Notes under the pieces: generated by a model | The model's input: the letters and a program-made list of their open reading frames with translations, nothing else | Database searches by the model: none | Told to the model about the DNA's origin: nothing | From: Arcanobacterium sp. | GTDB lineage: Bacteria > Actinomycetota > Actinomycetes > Actinomycetales > Actinomycetaceae | Reading direction: 5' to 3' | DNA: 64,000 nt | Assembly (NCBI GenBank): GCA_022778805.1 | Contig: JALFSN010000005.1 | Coordinates: forward strand, 62,001-126,000 | Position numbers and translations under genes: made by a program | In this document: in pieces, positions 36,617 through 46,466 of the stretch | Layout: each line of letters begins with the position of its first letter | Position numbering within the stretch: position 1 is the first letter of the stretch

Positions 36617-37945
36617 CTACGCCATTTTAGCTGGTTCTGCTGCCAGCATTAATTTTGGTTCAGCTGCGCCCGTCACGGCAGCAGCATCAATGACCACCGC
36701 CTGTACATCATCGCGTGATGGAATCTCAAACATCAGCTCGCGCAGCAAATTTTCTAAGATAGAGCGCAACCCGCGAGCGCCAGTACCACGTTCCATAGCT
36801 TGAGTGGCAATCGCTTCCAACGCCTCTTGCGTAAATTCGAGCTTCACGCCGTCAAGCTCAAACATCTTTTGATATTGCTTAATCAGAGCATTCTTAGGCT
36901 TTACTAGAATATCCACCAAATCGTGCTGCGTGAGTCCGTCCACTGTAGCAATGATTGGCAGTCTTCCCACCAATTCAGGGATGAGTCCAAACTTGTGCAA
37001 ATCATCGGGCGTCACTTCATGGAACAGTTCTCCCTCATGATCGGCGCTGTGTAACGTCGCACCGAACCCAATACCGCGCCGTCCAGCACGGTTTGCCACG
37101 ATCTCTTCCATGCCAGCGAAGGCGCCCGCCGCGATAAAAAGCACGTCCGCCGTATTAATCTGAATGGAATCGTGCTGGCCGGAATTCTTACGTCCACCTT
37201 GGGGCTGAATAGAAGCCGTCGTGCCCTCGATAATTTTTAGCAGCGCCTGCTGCACGCCTTCGCCGGAGACGTCACGAGTGATCGATGGATTTTCAGATTT
37301 ACGTGAGATTTTATCAATTTCATCAATATAAATGATGCCGTGCTCGGCACGAGCTACATCGCCATCGGCTGCTTGTAAAAGCTTCAACAAGATATTCTCT
37401 ACATCTTCACCCACATAGCCAGCTTCCGTGAGAGCCGTGGCATCCACAATTGCGAAAGGCACGTTGAGCATCCGAGCCAGACTCTGTGCGAGATACGTTT
37501 TGCCCGTTCCCGTTGGCCCCATGAGCAGGATATTAGATTTACCAATTTCTACCAGCTCTTCACCGCCCGCATCCGCCGTCTCTGGAGAATTTTTAGAACG
37601 CCCACTCTTTATCTTCTGAGCACTCTGCACCGCCCGTATTTTCTCGGCAGCGCGGATACGCTTGTAGTGATTGTAGACGGCGACGGCAAGAGTGCGTTTT
37701 GCCCCCTCTTGCCCAATCACGTACTCATCGAGAAAATCATAGATCTCCTGCGGCTTCGGCAGCTTCGCTTTTTCTGCCTTCTGCTCAGCTTCATGGCCAA
37801 GCTCCTCAGCGATGATTTCGTTGCATAAATCAATGCACTCATTGCAGATGTAGACGCCCGATCCAGTGATGAGCTTTCGCACCTGGCGTTGGCTCTTCTG
37901 GCAAAATGAGCATTTCAAAATATCTGCAGCATCAGCAGTGGGCAT
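36617..37945 (-). CDS. clpX: ATP-dependent Clp protease unfoldase subunit ClpX
   Basis: ClpX unfolds substrates and feeds them to ClpP. The N-terminal zinc-binding domain (CSFCQKSQ and CNECIDLC), Walker [13 protein letters not shown], Walker B ([10 protein letters not shown]) and sensor/arginine motifs are present. The ATG at 37945 ([15 protein letters not shown]) is taken as start, giving 442 residues. Between the VYNHYKRI segment and GKSNILL there is a longer than usual charged loop (about 20 extra residues). clpP2 ends about 350 bases upstream on the same strand. Confidence 0.96.
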   Translation of the reverse strand: MPTADAADILKCSFCQKSQRQVRKLITGSGVYICNECIDLCNEIIAEELGHEAEQKAEKAKLPKPQEIYDFLDEYVIGQEGAKRTLAVAVYNHYKRIRAAEKIRAVQSAQKIKSGRSKNSPETADAGGEELVEIGKSNILLMGPTGTGKTYLAQSLARMLNVPFAIVDATALTEAGYVGEDVENILLKLLQAADGDVARAEHGIIYIDEIDKISRKSENPSITRDVSGEGVQQALLKIIEGTTASIQPQGGRKNSGQHDSIQINTADVLFIAAGAFAGMEEIVANRAGRRGIGFGATLHSADHEGELFHEVTPDDLHKFGLIPELVGRLPIIATVDGLTQHDLVDILVKPKNALIKQYQKMFELDGVKLEFTQEALEAIATQAMERGTGARGLRSILENLLRELMFEIPSRDDVQAVVIDAAAVTGAAEPKLMLAAEPAKMA

Positions 37946-38293
37946 GACGCACCTTCCTCCAAACAGTTCCGCCACTATTCCACACCATCGCGCCACCAAA
38001 CGCCACTGGGCACGCTGAGATGATGCCGGATCGCAGCGCCCCTTGGGATTACTTCAGAGCGTGGATTGCCTCAGATTTTTCGCGCGCAGGATCACCACAG
38101 GATAATCCATGTAAGATCATCGCAGGTTCACGATTCGGATCAGTTACGCCGTCAGCAATTTAGCCCCCGGCTACGCGCGTGGGATGCAGCGCAGCAGACG
38201 CGCGCCACACCCCACGAATCATCATATAGTCATCGCACTGCTGCGATCCTTCACTGACTATTAGCATTTGCCATCCAGCACTCACCAGCTAAA
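37946..38293. other. Intergenic region between clpP2 and clpX
   Basis: No gene is seen. It contains a 6-bp hairpin (ATCGCA at about 38233 with TGCGAT) and a GC-rich inverted repeat around ACGCGCG (about 38174-38205). clpX probably has its own promoter here. Confidence 0.4.
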
Positions 38294-38965
38294 CTACTGC
38301 TGAGCCGCTGCAGTAGCATCCTTGCGCGAAACGAGTACCTGATCGACCAAACCATACTCTTTCGCCTGCTCAGCCGTGAGAATCTTATCGCGTGAGATAT
38401 CTTTGGCCACCTGCTGCGGATCTTGCCCCGAATGCTGTGCAATCGTATCGATGAGCCACTTGTTCATGCGGTCAATCTCATCAGCCACAATAGCAATATC
38501 TGACGCCTGCCCCTGCATGCCCTCCATCGCTGGCTCGTGAATGAGAATCCGCGCATTTGGCAATGCCAACCGGCGCCCAGGAGTTCCAGCTGCGAGCAAT
38601 ACGGCTGCAGCAGAGGCAGCCTGCCCCAGACACACCGTCTGAATCTGCGGCTTGATATACATCATCGTGTCGTAGATAGCAGTGAGCGCCGTAAAACTCC
38701 CCCCAGGAGAGTTGATATACATAGTAATCGGAGCTTCGGGATCAATCGATTCCAGCACCAGCAGCTGAGCCATGACGTCGTCTGCAGAAGCATCGTCCAC
38801 TTGCACTCCGAGAAAGACAATGCGATCTTCAAAAAGCTTTGCATACGGATCTTGCCGCTTATAGCCGTAGGGCGTGCGCTCCTCGAAATTTGGCAAAATA
38901 TATCGCGCTTGTGGCATCTGCGGAGCCATAGCACCTGGCATCATCAGGCCATTGCGGTTCATCAT
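38294..38965 (-). CDS. clpP2: ATP-dependent Clp protease proteolytic subunit ClpP2
   Basis: One of two ClpP paralogues that in actinobacteria form a mixed ClpP1P2 barrel. The catalytic Ser (GQAASAAAVLL), His (ARILIHEPA) and Asp (DISRDKILTAEQAKEYGLVD) are present. The ATG at 38965 has GAGAGGAG upstream and gives 223 residues. It starts 13 bases after the clpP1 stop. Confidence 0.95.
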   Translation of the reverse strand: MMNRNGLMMPGAMAPQMPQARYILPNFEERTPYGYKRQDPYAKLFEDRIVFLGVQVDDASADDVMAQLLVLESIDPEAPITMYINSPGGSFTALTAIYDTMMYIKPQIQTVCLGQAASAAAVLLAAGTPGRRLALPNARILIHEPAMEGMQGQASDIAIVADEIDRMNKWLIDTIAQHSGQDPQQVAKDISRDKILTAEQAKEYGLVDQVLVSRKDATAAAQQ

Positions 38966-38978
38966 TTCCACACTCCTC

Positions 38979-39626
38979 TCAGTTTTCGCTGTCGTTACTG
39001 ACCGCACCATCATCACCGACGCCGCCTCCGCCAATCACCGATGACGCATTCGTAATAATGTGGTCTGCAAAGCCGTATTCCACAGCCTCTTTCGCATTGA
39101 ACCAATGATCGCGATCCGAATCCTTGAGAATTTCTTCCACGCTGTGCCCTGTGTGCTCAGCATTGAGCTCCGAGAGCTCTTGCTTCATCTTCAAGATGAG
39201 ATCGGCATTGATGCGGATATCCGTAGCTGTGCCACCTGCACCACCGAGCGGCTGATGCATGAGCACCCGAGTGTGTGGCGTGATATACCGCTTTCCTTTA
39301 GCGCCAGCGCTGAGCAAAAACTGCCCCATCGAAGCTGCCAGACCCATACCAACGGTGGCTACATCTGGCTTCACGTACTCCATCGTGTCAAAGATAGCCA
39401 TGCCCGCCGTCACTGAGCCGCCAGGAGAATTGATGTACAAGTAGATGTCTTTATCTGGATCTTCAGCGGAGAGCAGCAAGAGCTGAGCACACACCATGTT
39501 GGCCGTTTCGTCAGTCACTTGATCGCCAAGCCAAATAATGCGTTCTTTGAGCAACCTGTTGTAGATCGAATCGCCAAGATGCGAGCCCAGTGCCCCGTCT
39601 CCAGCGAGCGTCGGTACGTGCGACAC
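38979..39626 (-). CDS. clpP1: ATP-dependent Clp protease proteolytic subunit ClpP1
   Basis: The catalytic Ser ([11 protein letters not shown]), His ([11 protein letters not shown]) and Asp ([20 protein letters not shown]) are intact. A GTG at 39626 is chosen as start, because AAAGGAG lies five bases upstream; no ATG is better placed. This gives 215 residues with a glycine-rich tail. It is the first gene of the clpP1-clpP2 pair. Confidence 0.94.
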   Translation of the reverse strand: MSHVPTLAGDGALGSHLGDSIYNRLLKERIIWLGDQVTDETANMVCAQLLLLSAEDPDKDIYLYINSPGGSVTAGMAIFDTMEYVKPDVATVGMGLAASMGQFLLSAGAKGKRYITPHTRVLMHQPLGGAGGTATDIRINADLILKMKQELSELNAEHTGHSVEEILKDSDRDHWFNAKEAVEYGFADHIITNASSVIGGGGVGDDGAVSNDSEN

Positions 39627-39722
39627 GCGCACTCCTTTCGATAGCTGAGCCGCCAAACATAGTCCCACTTCAAGGTAGCTTCACGGCCTCAAGATTGATA
39701 CGTACTTAGCCTAGCGGTTGGC

Positions 39723-39728
39723 ACTATA
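39723..39728 (-). promoter_or_regulatory. Candidate -10 box for clpP1-clpP2
   Basis: On the minus strand TATAGT follows a T-rich run and lies about 100 bases before the clpP1 start. The -35 region is not a good match, so an activator may be needed (clp genes of actinobacteria are often ClgR-dependent). This is an inference. Confidence 0.35.
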
Positions 39729-39837
39729 AAAATATGCCGCCGAAACTCGCTCTTTCGCTCACGGCGCACGCTCTACCTATCCAGCCTCATCTATCTCCCC
39801 TGCCACCGCTCTACCTCGCTCGCCGCGCAGCAACAGC

Positions 39838-39881
39838 AAAGGGTTCCCAAGCTAACTTCTCAATTAGCCCAGAAACCCTTT
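39838..39881 (-). terminator. Terminator-like hairpin after tig
   Basis: AAAGGGTT (39838-39845) pairs with AACCCTTT (39874-39881), with an inner CTAA/TTAG stem. It lies about 45 bases after the tig stop on the minus strand. The tail is only weakly T-rich. Confidence 0.55.
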
Positions 39882-39923
39882 CACTTCTCAACGCGAGAGC
39901 TGTGCATTCGGCAGCTTTATAGC

Positions 39924-41501
39924 TCAGGCACCAAAGTTGATGAGCTCATCTTTCGTGAGCGCCGTTGCGGCTGCTTCATCGAGCTCGCCAGTGGCGACGC
40001 GGTAAGCTACCCACTGTGCTTTCTTGGCACTCTTAGCCGGAGCGCTCGGAGCATCGTCGGATGTATCAGCGTGTGACGCCGTCACCTCTTGCTGCTCAGT
40101 TGCAGCATCCTCAGGCTCTGCTGCCGATTCTTCGTCAGCTGACTCGGCGGATGTCTCCGCCTTTGGCGTAATCGTACGAGTCGGAGCTTTGCCGTACTCA
40201 GGGGTGAGTTCATCGTCTGGAGCGGCACCCAGCACTGCAGCCACATCCACCTTATTGCCATCGGCATCTACCACATTGGCCAGGCGCATCGCCGCGATGA
40301 CGGCTTTGTTGCGGGCGAGCTCTGCCGTAAATGCTCCAAGCTGGCCAGCTTGGACAGCCGTCTGTATAAACTGGTTGGGATCCATTCCATACATCTGTGC
40401 CTGCTGGAACAGGAACTGTATCAGCTCATTCTGGTCTGTCTTCACGCCGTACGCGAGCGCATACTCATCGAGAAGCAGCTGCATCTTCAGCCCTTTTTCC
40501 ACATCTGGGCGGATCTCTTCAGCGTGTTGGTCCCCCGATTCCAAGCCTTCATTGCCCAGGTGCGTGGCGATCTCTTCTTCAATCACGGCTTGCGGCAGCG
40601 GCACATTTGCAGCCTCCATCAGGGCGTCGATTAGCTTCTGCTCCGCACCCATCAGCTGTTCTTGCTTCTTGTTTTGCTCCACCGTTTTCTTCAGATCGTC
40701 ACGGAGTTCACCAATCGAATCGAATTCTGAAGCGAGCTGAGCGAACTCATCGTCCGCCTCTGGCAGAGTGCTCTCTTTCACTGAGTGCACAGTGATCGTC
40801 ACTTCTGCTTCTTCGCCCTCGTGCTCGCCGCCCTGAAGTGTGCTCGTGAACGTGACGTCGTCACCAGCTTGGGCACCGATCAACGCCTCATCTTGCCCCT
40901 CAAGCATAGTGGAATCGCCGATCTTGTAGGAGACACCACTCACATCATCCACGTTTTCATCGCCGATCGTGGCCACCAAATCAATATTGACGTAATCGCC
41001 TTTGTCTGCCGCTCGGTCTACATCCGTGAGCGTGGCGAAACGCTCACGCAATTTCGTGAGCTCTTCCTCCACATCAGCATCCGTGACCTCTGCGCTAGCC
41101 ACCTCAATCGTCACGTCTGCAGGATTGGGGAGAGAGATCTCCGGTCGCACGTCTGCTTCAATCGTGAACCGCAGTTCGGTGGTGTCGCCTTTGCCTTTCA
41201 TCTCCGGCACTTGGGAGATCTCTACTTCTGGACGGCTCATAGGGCTGACGCCGAGTTCTTCGGCAGCATTCTGATAGTAGGTATCGAGCGAATCGTTAAT
41301 TGCCTGCTCGATAATATAGCCCTTGCCAATTTGCGCTTCCAGTACCCGCCGCGGCGCTTTGCCAGGACGGAAACCAGGGATATTCACCTGTTTTGCAAGC
41401 GCTTTTGCAGCCTTATTATAGGCGGGGGAAAATTCTTCAGCGGAGACGGCGATCGAGAGAATCGCGTGCGTCTCGCTGGTAAACTGTGCGGAATTCTTCA
41501 C
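39924..41501 (-). CDS. tig: Trigger factor
   Basis: This ribosome-bound chaperone and prolyl isomerase docks on L23. The ribosome-binding signature PGFRPGKAPRRVLE, the PPIase domain (about residues 150-240) and the C-terminal substrate-binding arms are present. At 525 residues it is about 80 longer than usual. The extra part is an acidic, Ala/Ser/Glu-rich linker (about 430-490) ending in a compact module, KAQWVAYRVATGELDEAA and then TALTKDELINFG. That module resembles short terminal modules on other actinobacterial proteins. The gene precedes clpP1-clpP2-clpX, as in many bacteria. Confidence 0.95.
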   Translation of the reverse strand: MKNSAQFTSETHAILSIAVSAEEFSPAYNKAAKALAKQVNIPGFRPGKAPRRVLEAQIGKGYIIEQAINDSLDTYYQNAAEELGVSPMSRPEVEISQVPEMKGKGDTTELRFTIEADVRPEISLPNPADVTIEVASAEVTDADVEEELTKLRERFATLTDVDRAADKGDYVNIDLVATIGDENVDDVSGVSYKIGDSTMLEGQDEALIGAQAGDDVTFTSTLQGGEHEGEEAEVTITVHSVKESTLPEADDEFAQLASEFDSIGELRDDLKKTVEQNKKQEQLMGAEQKLIDALMEAANVPLPQAVIEEEIATHLGNEGLESGDQHAEEIRPDVEKGLKMQLLLDEYALAYGVKTDQNELIQFLFQQAQMYGMDPNQFIQTAVQAGQLGAFTAELARNKAVIAAMRLANVVDADGNKVDVAAVLGAAPDDELTPEYGKAPTRTITPKAETSAESADEESAAEPEDAATEQQEVTASHADTSDDAPSAPAKSAKKAQWVAYRVATGELDEAAATALTKDELINFGA

Positions 41502-41887
41502 TGAGATTTCTCCACTCTAGATTCTGTACTTTCATCGCGCTCACACAGCACTCGCCGCTTGGCCTGCCCGCGCTTGCGCACACACTGCTCAATCATACGC
41601 AATAGCTGAGCTATTCTCCTATTCCCACTGCATGAATTTGCCTACATGTATCCTGCATACCACCTACATGCTATCCTCGATGCAGTCAGCCATCGTTTTT
41701 CTCACACTGCCCCCTGTTCTCATGCTGCCCCTCCGGAGAGTTCTGAGAGCGTGCGCATGGCACGCGGCATCCGCCACGATGGCAAGCACTCTTGGCCATT
41801 ATCTCATCACTCACCGGAACACCGATACATTAGTTTGGCCGATAGCGCCAACGCGCCAGTGGTACTCTGGCATGGAGGAAGGTCGCT
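41502..41887. other. Divergent intergenic region of tig and the hydroxyacid dehydrogenase
   Basis: No gene is supported. It should contain the promoters of both divergent genes. A ribosome-binding site GGAGG is placed 10 bases before the plus-strand start at 41888. Confidence 0.4.
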
Positions 41888-42913
41888 ATGAAACCACAAC
41901 ATTTACTTATTACCGAAGCATTCTTCGCAGAGATGATACCTGCTCTTACCACTGCTCTAGCCGAAGCAAATATCCCTATGAGCGTTCGTTTGAGAGCAGA
42001 TGACTCTGCCACGCCAGAGGACTACCAATGGGCTGATTCCTGGCTCGGCTTCCAAGCCCCTCACCCTTCTGTATACCCCACTATCCGCTGGTTTCACAGC
42101 GCTTCTGACGGCGTCAACCAGTTCCTCCCGATGCAAGAAGAGCTCACATCGCAGCAGGTATTACTCACAAACACCGTGGGTACCATGCCCGAGCGCATCG
42201 CTGAGTTTTGCGTAGCAGCTATTCTCAGCCACATCGTAGGACTGCCAGAGTATCGGCTCTTTCAAGATGCAGGCGAATACCGCCGACGTCGCAACCCCAC
42301 GGCGCTCGGACGAAAACTCACCGTCATTGGCACTGGCCGTATCGGCGCCACCATAGCGCAGCGCCTACGCCCCTTTTTAGAAGGACGATTAGGAGATCAA
42401 TCGCATACCGGCGGCACCTCGCGCCACAGTCGTGCAGCTACTTTGCAGAGTAGGGAACCGCTGGTGCGAGGGCTTTCCCTCTCTGGGCGTGACAAACCAG
42501 AGTTTGACGCCGTCGCTCCATTAACGAGCGGACGTTACCTCACTGATGCCGATATCCTCGTAGTCGTGCTGCCTGACACTCCGCAGAGTAAGAATGCCAT
42601 CAATGCCCAGGTACTCAATGCACTGCACTCAGCAATCGTGGTGAACGTCGGCCGCGGCTCCACCCTCGATTCTGTGGCGCTACGCTCCGCACTAGAAAGT
42701 GGAGCTGTCTCACATGCTATTCTCGACGTCTTTGAAACGGAGCCACTTCCAGCTGATGACTGGCGCTGGCATCACCCTGCCGTCACACTCACGCCACACG
42801 TTTCGGGATACACATTCTTCTCTGACGTAATTGCCGATTTCATCTCCAACGCGCACGCTCTGTATAAAGGCCAGACCCCGCCGAACGCCGTCACGCTCAC
42901 TCACGGCTACTAA
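41888..42913 (+). CDS. D-isomer-specific 2-hydroxyacid dehydrogenase family protein
   Basis: It probably reduces a 2-oxoacid to the D-2-hydroxyacid with NAD(P)H. The Rossmann motif VIGTGRIGATIAQRL and the catalytic Arg (VNVGRGST), Glu (VFETEPLP) and His (TPHVSGY) are all present. Between the first Rossmann helix and the next strand there is a hydrophilic stretch of about 40 residues (FLEGRLGDQSHTGG ... SLSGRDKPEFDAV) longer than usual. The substrate is unknown. An ACGGCTA repeat flanks the stop codon. Confidence 0.85.
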   Translation: MKPQHLLITEAFFAEMIPALTTALAEANIPMSVRLRADDSATPEDYQWADSWLGFQAPHPSVYPTIRWFHSASDGVNQFLPMQEELTSQQVLLTNTVGTMPERIAEFCVAAILSHIVGLPEYRLFQDAGEYRRRRNPTALGRKLTVIGTGRIGATIAQRLRPFLEGRLGDQSHTGGTSRHSRAATLQSREPLVRGLSLSGRDKPEFDAVAPLTSGRYLTDADILVVVLPDTPQSKNAINAQVLNALHSAIVVNVGRGSTLDSVALRSALESGAVSHAILDVFETEPLPADDWRWHHPAVTLTPHVSGYTFFSDVIADFISNAHALYKGQTPPNAVTLTHGY

Positions 42914-42961
42914 ACGGCTAGTAGCAGACTGCCAGTAGACAACAGCGGTCCTGCCAACAAC

Positions 42962-43001
42962 CAGTAAACAGACTGCTGGCACAGTAAACAGACTGCTGGC
43001 A
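42962..43001. repeat. 20-bp tandem duplication
   Basis: A 20-base unit (CAGTAAACAGACTGCTGGCA) is present twice without spacer in the gap between the hydroxyacid dehydrogenase and permease genes. Related words (CAGACTGCCAGTAGAC) occur just before it. Confidence 0.9.
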
Positions 43002-43183
43002 AAACTGCGTCAGCTCATACATCCATCCGTGCACCACTTCAATCCACAGTCCACTTCACACTTAGATGGGAGACGCCGCGTTGCACGCACCACTCGTGAG
43101 GTCACTGGATCTGGCGAATCTGCAGAGAGACGCGAGAGCATCGTGAGCAAAAGGCGCTGCTAGCGAAGGGCGCTGCGCGCAGT

Positions 43184-44608
43184 TCAGTCTAAAATCAGCG
43201 ACTGCTGGCGCGGAACCCCACGAACTTTCTTCACCAGCGCATATGCACCAAAAAGCACGGCCAGATACGGGATGCCAGCAATCCAAATCTCCGGCATGGG
43301 CACAGCCAAGGCTATATAGATTGCAATCGCAGCAACGATCACGATCCACGACGTCACCGGCGCTCCCCACAGCTGAGCCGGAGCGGCTGGCAACGACCGC
43401 CCTGTACGAGCCTCATAGCTGGCGCGCCGCTTGCGAAACGCTAGGTGCGTCATAGAGATAAAAACCCACCCGACGAGAGTGCCAATCGTGGCGCATCCCG
43501 ATAGATAGAAGAATGCCGTCGTGGGAGTAAAAATCGCGAGCGCCGCCGTAATAACCACACCTATCGCCGCCATCGCAATCGCAACCCGAGGAGTGCCGTT
43601 ACCGGACGTTTCCCCCGCTACGCGTGGCGCCAAACCGTCAAGAGCAAGAGAGTGGATCATGCGCGAAGCAGTGTAGAGGCATCCGTTTGCCGCCGAAAGA
43701 GCCGCCACAATCAAAATGGCGTTCATAATATGCCCAGCTGCAGGAATCCCAACTAAGTCCATCACACGCACAAATGGAGAAGCCGTCACCTCAGAACCAG
43801 AATTAACCGTGACGTCCCACGGCTGCAGAGTGACAACCACAGCAATGGCAAGCACATAAAATAGCAGCAGCCGAGCAATCATATTTCGAGCCGCTTTCGG
43901 CACGTCACGCTCAGGATGCTCAGCCTCAGCTGCCGTCACGGCCACTGTCTCCAACCCGCCAAAGCTAAACACTGATATGCAAGCGGCGATCAAGATGCCA
44001 CCAATACCGTTGGGAGCAAAGCCCCCATGCGCCGTGAGGTTGGCAAAACCTGTGGGAGGATGCGGAGAAGGCCAGCCGAAGAAAATCAAACTCAAACCGA
44101 GCACGATAAATACCACGATCGCCGTCACTTTAATCATGGAAAACCAGTATTCAGACGTTCCATACAACCGTACCGTAAGCAGATTGAGCGCAAAGATAAG
44201 GACGGCACATGCCACCGTCCCTATCCACAGTGGCATATCGACAAACCAGTGCTGCAGATACGTGCCCGCCGCCGTCACTTCAGCGCCAATAGCAATCACG
44301 AACGTGGCAACTAAATTCCACCGCACCACAAAACCGCACCACGGCCCCATATACGCGCCCGCTACCGCACCAAATCCCCCTGGCACTGGATGCACAGACA
44401 CCATCTCCGCCATCTCCCACACCACAATGAGTGCGAGCATGCCAGCGAGCAGATAGGAAACAATCGTCCCCGGTCCGCCAAAAGCAATCGTAGAGCCAGA
44501 ACCGAGAAATAAGCCCGTACCAAGGGCGCCGGCAAGCCCAATCATAGAAACCTGTGCGCTCGTGAGGCGCCGTTCAAGATCGTGGGTATGTTGCTTGTGC
44601 GTATTCAT
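43184..44608 (-). CDS. APC-family amino acid permease
   Basis: About twelve hydrophobic segments fit the APC superfamily. The N-terminal MIGLAGALGTGLFLGSG is the typical helix-1 signature of the amino acid transporter (AAT) group. GGLETVAVTAAEAEHPERDVPKA is the conserved loop after helix 6. At 474 residues the length is normal. The ATG at 44608 has GAGAGAG directly upstream. The substrate (a cationic or aromatic amino acid, or GABA) cannot be told. Confidence 0.92.
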   Translation of the reverse strand: MNTHKQHTHDLERRLTSAQVSMIGLAGALGTGLFLGSGSTIAFGGPGTIVSYLLAGMLALIVVWEMAEMVSVHPVPGGFGAVAGAYMGPWCGFVVRWNLVATFVIAIGAEVTAAGTYLQHWFVDMPLWIGTVACAVLIFALNLLTVRLYGTSEYWFSMIKVTAIVVFIVLGLSLIFFGWPSPHPPTGFANLTAHGGFAPNGIGGILIAACISVFSFGGLETVAVTAAEAEHPERDVPKAARNMIARLLLFYVLAIAVVVTLQPWDVTVNSGSEVTASPFVRVMDLVGIPAAGHIMNAILIVAALSAANGCLYTASRMIHSLALDGLAPRVAGETSGNGTPRVAIAMAAIGVVITAALAIFTPTTAFFYLSGCATIGTLVGWVFISMTHLAFRKRRASYEARTGRSLPAAPAQLWGAPVTSWIVIVAAIAIYIALAVPMPEIWIAGIPYLAVLFGAYALVKKVRGVPRQQSLILD

Positions 44609-45047
44609 CTCTCTCAGACTACCCGCATACCTCAAAAGCCCCCGAAACGCATACGCAAACTAGCTGAACCTCACAGCCGAGCCTCCCCTGAGCTCTCCTG
44701 TACTTCCGCGTTCTTGCACTTCCTTGCACTCCTAAGATTAACTCCGTGATGCACACGCCGTCACGGCACAGTCCGTAATGTGACGTCACTTCATCACATG
44801 AGCGTTACGCCGCACAGCACAATCCGTTCCGTCATGCACGGCTCGGCATTCACACGTCACCGTATGAATGCCGCCACGCAGACGCAGCTGCACAAAAATG
44901 CTATGTAAAACGGACAGGTGGTATTGCTCACGTGTCGATTCAGATGCCTCTTAATTCTCGTCATAAGCCCCATTAGTGACGGCGATACACGCCTGCGGGC
45001 AGGCCGCGCAACTTTTTCAAGATTTCGAGATTCGCTAGGATCAAAGT
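44609..45047. other. Divergent intergenic region with inverted repeats
   Basis: No gene is seen. A perfect 8-bp inverted repeat, GGCATTCA (44845-44852) with TGAATGCC (44865-44872), has a 12-base spacer. Repeated CGTCAC-like words occur from 44757 to 44860. These could be operators for the divergent permease or the YwiC-like gene. Confidence 0.4.
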
Positions 45048-45953
45048 ATGCGTGCACAGTCTTCTCCTGCGGCTCAGCACAGGCGTGGAATCCGCTGGCT
45101 TCCAAACCAAAAAGGCGCCTGGGTCATGGTGGTGGTTCCGTTTTTGTCAGGAGCCGTCGGAGGCGGTTTCACCTGGCAGCACATACCACTCTTTGCTCTG
45201 TGGATAAGTAGCTACGCCCTCTTTTATGTCCTAGGCGTATGGATCAGCTCCCAGCGACAACTGAGATTTCGCCCTCCCGTCATTGCGTGGGGCAGCATTG
45301 GCACGTCACTAGGGGTTCTCAACTTATGGCTGTGCGGTGCTCTCGTGCCGTGGACACTTCTTTTCATCCCTCTGGTCTCCCTTGCCCTTTGGGCAATACT
45401 CCACCACCGCAACCGCACGCTACTTGCCCGCAGCATAGAAGTGATAACGGCTGGCCTGATGTGCCTTGTAGCCTGGGACGCTGGAACGCGTATACATGGC
45501 CCGTTCGGCTCCGTCGTCAGCGATCTTGGCATCGTCCCAATAGCTAGTATTACACTCGCAGATCTCCCACGCTGGGGCGTGATCCCCACCCTTCTCTTGA
45601 CTCCTTATGCTCTGAAAGCCGTCGCCGTCACGGTGGCACTCACCTATTATTTCTGGAGCACAATTCCTTTCGTGAAGTCGTTGGTGCGTGAACGTTCTTC
45701 CCACGCGTACGCCGTATTGGCCAAAAGCGCGCAATGGGTGGGACTAGCAGCCGCAGTCATCGCCTGGGCATGCAAAGTATTTGACTGGCGAATGCCACTC
45801 ATGTGGGGAATTCTTCTGATCCGCTGGGCCTATTTCAGCCGCGTTGCCCACCCGCAGCACGGAGAAAAAGTAAACGCCCGCCAGTTACTCATCACTGTGG
45901 GAATCGTTGAGACGATGCTGAGCATTCTCTATATGGGGGCAGCCCTGGCTTAA
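45048..45953 (+). CDS. YwiC-like membrane protein
   Basis: WLPNQKGAWVMVVVPFLSG near the N-terminus is the hallmark of the YwiC-like family. Eight or so hydrophobic segments follow over 301 residues. The family function is unknown; in Bacillus subtilis the name-giving gene lies near anaerobic respiration genes. No such genes are next to it here. Confidence 0.85.
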   Translation: MRAQSSPAAQHRRGIRWLPNQKGAWVMVVVPFLSGAVGGGFTWQHIPLFALWISSYALFYVLGVWISSQRQLRFRPPVIAWGSIGTSLGVLNLWLCGALVPWTLLFIPLVSLALWAILHHRNRTLLARSIEVITAGLMCLVAWDAGTRIHGPFGSVVSDLGIVPIASITLADLPRWGVIPTLLLTPYALKAVAVTVALTYYFWSTIPFVKSLVRERSSHAYAVLAKSAQWVGLAAAVIAWACKVFDWRMPLMWGILLIRWAYFSRVAHPQHGEKVNARQLLITVGIVETMLSILYMGAALA

Positions 45954-46077
45954 AATCGCATTCACCGTAGAGCCGTCATAACCTTGGAAAGTCATGGCAG
46001 CTAGAGATCCCTGGAGATACCTGAACCCTGGATGACCCGTGATGACGACGAGCAACAACCTCAATACATAGACTAAG

Positions 46078-46386
46078 ATGCAGCGTATGCGACGCTCAAA
46101 AAAATATCTACGCGAGGTACGCCCTCTGGCCGCGGATCGCCTCATGGGCGGACGCAGCTACGAAATCGGCCCAGGAGACTTTGAATACATTGTGCAGAAA
46201 ATTCCGCACGCGAAAAAAGAGTATCTCTGCCCTGGTTGCGGCGGCATTATTAGCATCGGCGAGGCGCATATCGTCGCTTGGACTGAAGAAGGCTGGTTCG
46301 GCAAGGAAGCTGGCCAGCGAGACCGCCGTCACTGGCACACGGGCTGCTGGACGTCTCGCGGTCGCAGACAGCCACGGTACTGGTAG
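46078..46386 (+). CDS. Small zinc-site protein conserved in actinobacteria
   Basis: The 102 residues contain CPGC, then HIVAW and HWHTGCW, a CxxC/HxxxC arrangement suited to bind one zinc. Many actinobacteria carry a protein with this pattern (CPGC ... RRHWHTPCW), without known function. The start could also be the ATG at 46087. Rich in Arg and Lys, it may contact nucleic acid; this is a guess. Confidence 0.65.
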   Translation: MQRMRRSKKYLREVRPLAADRLMGGRSYEIGPGDFEYIVQKIPHAKKEYLCPGCGGIISIGEAHIVAWTEEGWFGKEAGQRDRRHWHTGCWTSRGRRQPRYW

Positions 46387-46466
46387 GCGCGAAGTGCCCC
46401 TCTCTGCTCAAAAGCCTGCAGATCGTCACGCAGGTTCCGCAGAAGTTTACATGTCACGCAAGCGCG

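Noticed and set aside
39734-39922. A 62-codon plus-strand frame between clpP1 and tig
   Set aside because: It is proline/alanine/leucine-rich without domain resemblance, has no ribosome-binding site and overlaps the terminator-like hairpin after tig.
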